A DNA stretch of 11,457 nucleotides from Firmicutes bacterium UBA1535 (lineage in GTDB: Bacteria > Bacillota > Clostridia > Tissierellales > Sedimentibacteraceae): the NCBI GenBank assembly GCA_002323775.1, contig DCPV01000207.1:1-11457 (forward strand), written 5' to 3'. The notes beneath the pieces were generated by a model that saw nothing but the letters and a program-made list of their open reading frames with translations, was not told the DNA's origin and made no database searches. This document shows, in pieces, positions 6,645 through 11,457 of this stretch (its first letter is position 1; every line of letters starts with the position of its first letter). The translations under genes were made by a program, and so were the position numbers.

Positions 6645-8468
6645 ATGAAGAAAATATTAAGAACACTAAAAAATATACCTACAATAGTAAAAATGTTAGC
6701 CATAAGTTTACCAGCTGTTATAGCTTTAGTAGTAATTTCAATACTATCATCTATACAAGTGCAAAACACTAACAGAGAGACAACAGATATAATATATAAT
6801 CAATTGTACACACCATCGGTAAATTTATTAAATGCAGACCGTACCCTATACAAAGCATATTTGGCAGAAAGTGAAATGAGGGTGCTGTGGGAACAAACAA
6901 AGGCAATTTCAAATGCAGGCAATGTAGATGCAGTAGCTGGTGCAACATTGAGTAAAACTAGCAAGAAAGACCAAGAGGAATACATCAAGGAACATTCAGA
7001 AGAATTTAAGAAAAGCATAGAGGATGTTAAGAAAAGCATAGAGGACGCATATATTAACATAAAGAAAGACAATGATGCGTATAGATTATTTAAACACGCA
7101 GAGACAGGGGACACCCTTGAGAGTTTGTATGGTGAATTTTATAAAAACTTTGATTTATGGTTTAACAGCTATGATCCAGTAACTGGAACAGGTAATTATG
7201 AAGAACATACAAAATTATTTGATGATTTAAGATTAAGCATAAGTAAAATGTTAAAAATCTTAGGTGATTATGCTGATGTAAGCAGAGGAGATATAGATAC
7301 AAGAATAAGAGTAGATGCACGTATAACATTTTTTATAATACTTATTATAATAACAGTGATATCAATAATAGCCGGCATAGTTCTAATAAGTATGGTAAGA
7401 ACAATAAAGCATTTGACATCAGTAACAAAAAGAATAGCTGACGGAGAATTAACATTGGAAATGGATGAGTCAACCTTTACAAATGATGATTTTGGAAAGC
7501 TATCAAAATCGATTGGTCAAATACTGAACAGATTGGCAGATTATTATAAATACATACAAGAAATAACGATAGTGTTAAATAAAATGAGCAAGGGAGATAT
7601 GAGAATATGCTTAGAGCAGGCATATGATGGTGAATTTGACCAAATAAAAGTAGGTCTGCTTGCTATATCAAGCTCATTAAACACAGCATTATCAAATATA
7701 AACATGGCAGCGGAACAAGTAAGCTATGGCTCAACACAAGTGGCAAGTGCAGCACAAGCATTAGCAACCGGTTCGTCAGAACAGGCAGCTTCAATAGAGG
7801 AATTGACATCTACAGTAGAACATATAGCAAATAAAGCTTATGAAAATAAAGATAACATACACACAGCTAAAGAATACATGAATTTAGCAAATAACAAAAT
7901 AGATTACAGCAATGAACATATGAGGAGCTTAGCACATGCAATGCACGAAATAAGTTCATCATACGAAAAAATATCAACGATAACGAAATCAATAGATGAT
8001 ATAGCATTCCAAACAAACATATTAGCTTTAAACGCCGCAATAGAAGCAGCAAGAGCAGGCACGGCGGGCAGAGGCTTCTCAATTGTTGCAGAGGAAGTTA
8101 GAAATTTAGCATCTAAAAGTGCAGATGCGGCAAAACAAACAGAGGAGCTAATAAGTGCATCTATTATGTCGGTAAAAAATGGCGGACTTTATACCGATAA
8201 AGTAGAGAAAGCTTTAATAGATGTTAAAGAAAGCTCGATGAAAGTTGTGAGTATTTTTGCAGATATAGAAGAATCATCTGTTGAACAAGCAAATTCAATA
8301 GAGCAAATAAATATAGGATTAGACCAAATTTCATCAATAGTACAGAACAATGCAGCGACAGCTGAGGAAAATTCAGCTGCCAGCGATGAAATGTCACTAC
8401 AAGCATTGACATTAAAGCAGGAAGTAAGTAAATTTGAATTAGATAACGTGAATTTAAGTTTAAATTAG
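6645..8468 (+). CDS. Methyl-accepting chemotaxis protein
   Basis: This is a 607-residue transmembrane chemoreceptor. TM1 is at about 15-37. An extracytoplasmic helical sensor domain follows (38-225, predicted four-helix-bundle type, 4HB_MCP-like, very charged). TM2 is at 227-250. A HAMP domain spans about 251-302, with ADGELTLEM and DDFGKL in place of the usual DEIG and with His255 where a proline is common. A second HAMP-like unit covers about 303-357 ([17 protein letters not shown]). The rest is the coiled-coil signalling domain. The hairpin tip at 452-478 contains [20 protein letters not shown] and then GTAGRGF, which contacts CheA/CheW. Flanking Glu/Gln-rich helices carry probable methylation sites, e.g. 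[17 protein letters not shown] and [14 protein letters not shown]. There is no C-terminal NWETF-type CheR tether. The RBS AAGGAG lies 4 bases before the ATG. Other chemotaxis genes are absent, so this is a stand-alone receptor. The ligand is unknown; the nearby amidohydrolases make peptides a guess only. Confidence 0.95.
   Translation: MKKILRTLKNIPTIVKMLAISLPAVIALVVISILSSIQVQNTNRETTDIIYNQLYTPSVNLLNADRTLYKAYLAESEMRVLWEQTKAISNAGNVDAVAGATLSKTSKKDQEEYIKEHSEEFKKSIEDVKKSIEDAYINIKKDNDAYRLFKHAETGDTLESLYGEFYKNFDLWFNSYDPVTGTGNYEEHTKLFDDLRLSISKMLKILGDYADVSRGDIDTRIRVDARITFFIILIIITVISIIAGIVLISMVRTIKHLTSVTKRIADGELTLEMDESTFTNDDFGKLSKSIGQILNRLADYYKYIQEITIVLNKMSKGDMRICLEQAYDGEFDQIKVGLLAISSSLNTALSNINMAAEQVSYGSTQVASAAQALATGSSEQAASIEELTSTVEHIANKAYENKDNIHTAKEYMNLANNKIDYSNEHMRSLAHAMHEISSSYEKISTITKSIDDIAFQTNILALNAAIEAARAGTAGRGFSIVAEEVRNLASKSADAAKQTEELISASIMSVKNGGLYTDKVEKALIDVKESSMKVVSIFADIEESSVEQANSIEQINIGLDQISSIVQNNAATAEENSAASDEMSLQALTLKQEVSKFELDNVNLSLN
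7008..7049 (+). repeat. Two-copy 21-bp tandem repeat in the chemoreceptor sensor domain
   Basis: The 17-base run AAGAAAAGCATAGAGGA occurs at 7008-7024 and again at 7029-7045, in units of 21 bases (19 bases identical if the preceding TT is counted). It encodes [14 protein letters not shown], exactly two heptads of a charged helix. This is consistent with recent in-frame duplication of one heptad. Confidence 0.8.
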
Positions 8469-8492
8469 ATAATATAAATTAAAGCAAGTTAA

Positions 8493-8530
8493 AGATACCT
8501 TTACTGCTGCTATAGATAGTAAAGGTATCT
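8493..8530. other. Perfect 12-bp stem-loop after the chemoreceptor gene, without T-tract
   Basis: AGATACCTTTAC (8493-8504) and GTAAAGGTATCT (8519-8530) pair perfectly around a 14-base loop. The stem begins 25 bases after the chemoreceptor stop. Neither side is followed by a run of T, so it is not a classical intrinsic terminator. It may still stabilise or end the transcript. Confidence 0.6.
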
Positions 8531-8633
8531 ACAAGCAGTCATAATCAGCAAATTAGTATGTGTGATTAGCTATAATGGACAAAGATTAATGGGATATTTG
8601 TTTTTAAGTAAAATATGTGAAGGAGAAAATGTT

Positions 8634-9503
8634 ATGAAGGTATTAGTATTAGGCGGAACAAGATTTTTTGGTGTACACATGGTTCGTGAATTTTTAAGAC
8701 AGGGTGATGATGTAACAATTGCGACAAGAGGTCTAAGACAAGATGAGTTTGGCGATAGTGTAAATAGAGTTACAATTGAACGTTCAAGCAATGAGAGCTT
8801 AGCAAAGGCTTTTGCCGGCAAAACTTATGACATAATTTGTGATAACATCTCGTATTGCTCAAATGATGTAAAGGCTTTATTAGAGAATGTAAAGTGTAAA
8901 AGATACATAATGACTTCGTCTGCATCGGTATATGATTTTAAGCTAAATACAAAAGAGGAAGATTTTAATCCATATATCAATGAGCTGAAATGGTGCACAA
9001 GCCAAGATTTTACATATGATGAAATAAAAAGACAGGCAGAAACAGCTATATTTAATCATTATACTGCTCAAGATGCTGCCGCTGTTCGTTTCCCTTATGT
9101 TATAGGCAATGACGATTATACAAAAAGACTTTATTTTTATGTAGACCATATCGTTAATTCTAAAGCTATGAATATTGATAATTTTGATGAACAAATAGCA
9201 TTTATACGTTCAGATGATGCCGGAAAATTTTTAGTGTATCTAGCTAAATCAAGCTTTACAGGACCTATAAATGCCTGTGCAGAGGGTACAATTACAATAA
9301 AAGAAATAATTGATTATGTTGAAAATAAAGCAAACGTAAAGGCAATATATGATAATAACGGTGAAAACGGAGCATATAATGGCACACCATCTTTCTATTT
9401 GAACACTGAAAAAGCAGAAAGTATAGGATATAAGTTTATGCCTCTTAAATCTTGGATTTATGAGTTGTTGGACGAGTTTATTGCCTGTGCAAAAAATAAC
9501 TAG
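8634..9503 (+). CDS. NAD(P)-dependent epimerase/dehydratase-like protein (atypical SDR)
   Basis: This is a 289-residue protein with an N-terminal Rossmann fold. MKVLVLGGTRFFGVHMVREF gives the nucleotide-binding glycine pattern (G7, G8, G13), with TRG at 31-33 after the second strand. The SDR active site is present: Ser95/Ser96 in MTSSASVYD and Tyr128-x3-Lys132 in TYDEIKRQAE. RFPYVIGND (152-160) and a late substrate-binding half follow. GGTRFFG and the overall length match NAD-dependent epimerases/reductases of the atypical SDR group, related to CSP41-like proteins. The substrate, probably a nucleotide sugar or a small carbonyl compound, is not readable. The start chosen is ATG 8634, with AAGGAG 8 bases upstream; a GTG at 8562 would add 24 residues before the Rossmann strand and has no RBS. 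A TATAAT at 8571-8576 may be its -10, but no good -35 was seen. The next gene follows after 54 bases. Confidence 0.88.
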   Translation: MKVLVLGGTRFFGVHMVREFLRQGDDVTIATRGLRQDEFGDSVNRVTIERSSNESLAKAFAGKTYDIICDNISYCSNDVKALLENVKCKRYIMTSSASVYDFKLNTKEEDFNPYINELKWCTSQDFTYDEIKRQAETAIFNHYTAQDAAAVRFPYVIGNDDYTKRLYFYVDHIVNSKAMNIDNFDEQIAFIRSDDAGKFLVYLAKSSFTGPINACAEGTITIKEIIDYVENKANVKAIYDNNGENGAYNGTPSFYLNTEKAESIGYKFMPLKSWIYELLDEFIACAKNN

Positions 9504-9557
9504 AAATAAGTTAATTTTTACTTAGATTAGTTACGACAATCAAGTGGGGAGTACGAT

Positions 9558-10037
9558 ATGAATATTGAAAAAATAGAAGAATTAAATTCTATATATAAGC
9601 CTATATATGAGCGTACAAAATCAATTCTAGCTGAGCTGAAAAAGAACGGCTATAAATGTGAGTGGGGTTATTTTGGTAAACATTATATTAAACACAATAA
9701 TAATTGGTTTGTAGAATACTTTCCGATACCAGTTATAGATGTAAACAGCATATGTGAGATTGGAATAGATTTAGAGCATATATTTATAGAATATAAAATG
9801 CTGAAGCAGACAGCTCTTAAATGTGATTTTAACAAATTTACTAAATATAAATTTGAGGTATATGGTGTTGAAAATTATTTAAGTGATTTTTATAATGCCG
9901 AAATGGACTTAAATAATATAAATGGCAGAATATTAGAAAGTGAAGAAAAAGAGGTCGGAATATCAATATTTCTGGATATAGAAACCTGCTTTGATGATAT
10001 TCTTATGGCTATCAGGGATATTGAGTTGTGCAGATAA
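9558..10037 (+). CDS. Conserved-looking hypothetical protein, 159 residues
   Basis: This is a soluble, acidic-leaning protein with no signal peptide or membrane segment. It begins with a helix (1-30), then a compact, aromatic-rich core: CEWGYFGKHYIKHNNNWFVE (34-53), the strand YFPIPVIDV (54-62), CEIGIDLEHIFIEYK (66-80), the helix KQTALKCDF, then FEVYGVENYLSDFYNAEM (99-116). The C-terminal part (131-159) has an Ile/Asp/Glu-rich strand and helix. The core is patterned like a small alpha/beta fold; from memory it recalls DUF3201-type proteins, but this is weak. The RBS GGGGAG lies 6 bases before the ATG. The gene is 54 bases after the dehydrogenase-like gene with no clear terminator or promoter between, so the two are probably co-transcribed. 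The four cysteines are scattered and do not form a metal motif. Function unknown. Confidence 0.75.
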   Translation: MNIEKIEELNSIYKPIYERTKSILAELKKNGYKCEWGYFGKHYIKHNNNWFVEYFPIPVIDVNSICEIGIDLEHIFIEYKMLKQTALKCDFNKFTKYKFEVYGVENYLSDFYNAEMDLNNINGRILESEEKEVGISIFLDIETCFDDILMAIRDIELCR

Positions 10038-10127
10038 ATTTGTGAAAACTTAATAAAATTAAAAATTATATATTTTTACTCATTTTTGTTTATTATTAAA
10101 ACATGAGGTGTTTAATTGCTTCATATA

Positions 10128-10136
10128 TGATATAAT
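10128..10136 (+). promoter_or_regulatory. Extended -10 promoter of the acetyltransferase gene
   Basis: TGATATAAT is a perfect extended -10, identical in all 9 bases to that of the chemoreceptor promoter. The best -35 is only TGTTTA (10109-10114, 16-base spacer). The rest of the 147-base gap after 10037 is plain AT-rich DNA without a convincing terminator. Confidence 0.55.
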
Positions 10137-10184
10137 TATATAACTTGGATATATTTTTAATCAGCTTAAAATTTAGGAGAGATA

Positions 10185-10727
10185 ATGGATAAATTAAGCA
10201 CTGAAAGATTAATTGTTAGAAGATTTGAAGAAAATGATTGGCAGGATCTATACGAATACCTGTCTGATGATGAAGTTGTGAAATTTGAGCCTTATGAAGC
10301 TTTTAACCAAGAACAGGCTATAGAGGAAACAAATTATAGGATAACTGATGATGCTTTTTATGCAGTATGCTTGAAAGATAGTAACAAGCTTATAGGAAAC
10401 TTGTATTTTTGTAAGGGTGACTTTGGCACTTTTGAGTTGGGATATGTTTTTAATAAAAACTATCAGAAACTAGGTTATGCAGCTGAAAGTGTAAAGGCTT
10501 TACTTGATTATGCCTTTACTAAATTAGGCGTTAGACGTGTGGTTGCAAATTGTAATCCAATAAATATTTCTTCTTGGAAATTGTTAGAGCGTTTGGGATT
10601 AAGGCGTGAAGGACATTTTTTGAAAGCAGTAAATTTTGGTAAAGACAAAGATGAAAACAATCAGCCTATATGGCATGATACATACCAATATGCGATTTTA
10701 ACTGAAGAATGGTTAAAATTAGTTTAA
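10185..10727 (+). CDS. GNAT family N-acetyltransferase, RimJ/RimL type
   Basis: This is a 180-residue protein of the Acetyltransf_3 (RimJ/RimL/SpeG-like) group, which transfers acetyl from acetyl-CoA to an amine on a protein or small molecule. It opens with the typical STERLIVRRFEENDWQDLYE (5-23). The acetyl-CoA pyrophosphate loop QKLGYA is at 94-99 (Q-x-x-G-x-A), after the strand FELGYVFN. The later signature NPINISSWKLLERLGLRREG (124-143) is the usual second half of the fold. Length is normal for the family and no key residue is missing. The RBS AGGAGA ends 4 bases before the ATG, and it has its own extended -10 promoter. The substrate is not predictable from sequence; antibiotic or spermidine acetylation cannot be claimed. 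Confidence 0.92.
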   Translation: MDKLSTERLIVRRFEENDWQDLYEYLSDDEVVKFEPYEAFNQEQAIEETNYRITDDAFYAVCLKDSNKLIGNLYFCKGDFGTFELGYVFNKNYQKLGYAAESVKALLDYAFTKLGVRRVVANCNPINISSWKLLERLGLRREGHFLKAVNFGKDKDENNQPIWHDTYQYAILTEEWLKLV

Positions 10728-10749
10728 TTAAAGGAGTTAAGTTTTTTAT

Positions 10750-10776
10750 ATGCTAAAATTATTTATATTTGCATAG
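10750..10776 (+). other. Possible 8-codon leader ORF before the CD3324-like gene
   Basis: AAGGAG (10731-10736) just after the acetyltransferase stop has no gene-sized reading frame behind it. The first in-range start is ATG 10750, encoding MLKLFIFA and ending at TAG 10774-10776, inside the left arm of the next hairpin. The 13-base RBS spacing is long, so translation is doubtful. Confidence 0.25.
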
Positions 10777-10817
10777 CAGAGGCTAATGCAGAATAATTGA
10801 TAATTAGCCTTTGCTAT
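10773..10817 (+). other. 15-bp stem-loop in the leader of the CD3324-like gene
   Basis: ATAGCAGAGGCTAAT (10773-10787) pairs with ATTAGCCTTTGCTAT (10803-10817) with one G-U pair and a 15-base loop. It ends 22 bases before the RBS of the next gene. It has no T-tract downstream, so it may terminate poorly, attenuate, or protect the downstream transcript. Confidence 0.6.
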
Positions 10818-10850
10818 TCCTAAAAATGATTATTATATTAGGAGGGCAAA

Positions 10851-11126
10851 ATGAGCTATATTAAAGTAAATAACATATTGCCAGATGAGCTGGTAGAGTT
10901 AATACAGGAGTATATTGACGGAGAGTTCATATATATACCTAAAAAGGAAGCAAATAAAAAGGCTTGGGGTAGTAAGACCAGCACTAAGCAAGAATTAAAA
11001 TGCAGAAATGACCACATATATAATGATTATATAAATGGATTTAAAATGGAGGAATTAACAACAAAATATTTCCTGTCATTTAAAAGTATTCAAAGAATTA
11101 TATATGAAAGAAGAAAATTAGCGTAA
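10851..11126 (+). CDS. CD3324-like small helix-turn-helix protein
   Basis: This is a 91-residue basic protein. Its N-terminal half, ILPDELVELIQEYIDGEFIY (9-28) followed by IPKKEANKKAWGSKT, matches the pattern of small Clostridia proteins called the CD3324 family. The second half is a helix-turn-helix: RNDHIYNDYINGFKMEELTT (52-71), then the recognition helix FKSIQRIIYERRK (77-89). It is thus likely to bind DNA as a small regulator, with similarity in layout to Mor-type activators; targets are unknown. The RBS AGGAGG lies 5 bases before the ATG, one of the strongest in the window. A hairpin precedes it and an intrinsic terminator follows immediately. It may be co-transcribed with the acetyltransferase 123 bases upstream, though the hairpin between could separate them. 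Confidence 0.85.
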   Translation: MSYIKVNNILPDELVELIQEYIDGEFIYIPKKEANKKAWGSKTSTKQELKCRNDHIYNDYINGFKMEELTTKYFLSFKSIQRIIYERRKLA

Positions 11127-11130
11127 TATT

Positions 11131-11176
11131 AAAATAAGCCAATGTGTATAAACTGCATATTGGCTTATTTTTATTT
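11131..11176 (+). terminator. Intrinsic terminator of the CD3324-like gene
   Basis: An 18-bp stem (11131-11148 with 11154-11171, core AATAAGCCAAT/ATTGGCTTATT, two G-U pairs) with the 5-base loop TAAAC runs into TTTTTATTT. It starts 5 bases after the stop codon. Confidence 0.9.
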
Positions 11177-11319
11177 CATAACAGACTATGAGGTTTTTTA
11201 ATTATGGTTTTTATTATACAATATTACTTATAAGAATTTTTATAATAAAATTAATGAGAAAACTATAAAATTAAGTCTTGATATCAACTGATAAAAAGAT
11301 TATAAAAAGGAGAAGTTTT

Positions 11320-11457
11320 ATGTATAAGCTTATTGGACCTAAAATGAAAGCAACTCAAAATCTTTTTAATACATACAAAAACAACATTCCTATATTTCAA
11401 AGTGTTCTTGACGGTAATCATGAAGGAGTAGCTTTTGTATGTATTAAAAAGATTTTG
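11320..11457 (+). CDS. GNAT-like acetyltransferase, N-terminal fragment (cut by window edge)
   Basis: 46 codons are open from ATG 11320 to the last base. AAGGAGA lies 6 bases upstream, a strong RBS. The fragment contains IPIFQSVLDGNHEGVAFV (residues 23-40). The pattern P-x(3)-S-V-L-x-G-x(3)-G-x-x-F-V is characteristic of the N-terminal region of one GNAT acetyltransferase group (GNAT_acetyltran type) in Firmicutes. The acetyl-CoA site would lie beyond the window. The 143-base gap before it is AT-rich; TTGATA at 11278 with TATAAA at 11301 would start transcription too near the RBS, so the promoter is unresolved. Confidence 0.6.
   Translation, partial: MYKLIGPKMKATQNLFNTYKNNIPIFQSVLDGNHEGVAFVCIKKIL

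Noticed and set aside
6800..7114. Minus-strand 104-codon open frame inside the chemoreceptor gene
   Set aside because: It is antisense to the well-supported sensor domain, has no RBS, and its Ser/Leu-rich translation is typical of a reverse-strand shadow. The other minus-strand frames within 7867-8412 and 8570-9194 are rejected for the same reasons.
8562..8633. Longer start (GTG 8562) for the dehydrogenase-like protein
   Set aside because: It adds 24 residues ahead of a Rossmann strand that normally starts the protein, has no RBS, and its frame crosses a possible -10 (8571-8576).
9498..9533. Possible hairpin after the dehydrogenase-like gene
   Set aside because: Only two 5-bp arms separated by an internal loop and no T-tract, too weak to call a terminator.
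10811..10839. Promoter TTGCTA-N17-TATATT before the CD3324-like gene
   Set aside because: The transcript would start after the RBS at 10840-10845, so it could not drive normal translation of the gene.

Overview
The window looks like chromosomal DNA from a low-GC, Gram-positive anaerobe of the Clostridia. The evidence is the strongly AT-rich sequence, strong AGGAGG-type ribosome binding sites, consensus housekeeping promoters, LxAC lipoprotein signals, and a small HTH protein of the type named after Clostridioides difficile CD3324. Genus cannot be fixed from this alone. There is no rRNA, tRNA, CRISPR array, transposase or phage gene.

Layout. (1) 1-774, minus: the N-terminal 258 residues of an NMT1-type ABC substrate-binding lipoprotein, running off the left edge. 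(2) 1056-3750, plus: a two-gene operon with a consensus promoter. It encodes a zinc-ribbon multi-pass membrane protein and a 620-residue lipoprotein that also has a C-terminal membrane helix and an acidic tail. The lipoprotein carries three diverged copies of a ~90-residue unit. This is the least explained part of the window and the best candidate for an undescribed system. An AT-only stem at the stop codon and a bidirectional terminator follow. (3) 3859-6394, minus: two M20 metallopeptidase/amidohydrolase genes resembling the AbgA/AbgB pair (p-aminobenzoyl-glutamate hydrolase), driven by a strong promoter whose -35 lies in a dyad. (4) 6645-8468, plus: a methyl-accepting chemotaxis protein with an unusual residue at its signalling tip. 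(5) 8634-10037, plus: an atypical short-chain dehydrogenase/epimerase-like protein and an unrecognised 159-residue protein. (6) 10185-11126, plus: a RimJ/RimL-type N-acetyltransferase, a hairpin leader, a CD3324-like HTH protein and an intrinsic terminator. (7) 11320-end, plus: the start of a second GNAT-like gene cut by the window edge.

How the genes relate. The window reads as ordinary chromosome made of several small independent transcription units, not one pathway. The SBP, the amidohydrolases and the chemoreceptor could all serve peptide or folate-fragment scavenging, but only their proximity suggests it. Three start codons were moved downstream of the longest possible ORF (to 5139, 6394 and 8634). 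Ribosome binding sites decide all three, and at 6394 the promoter position also excludes the longer form.
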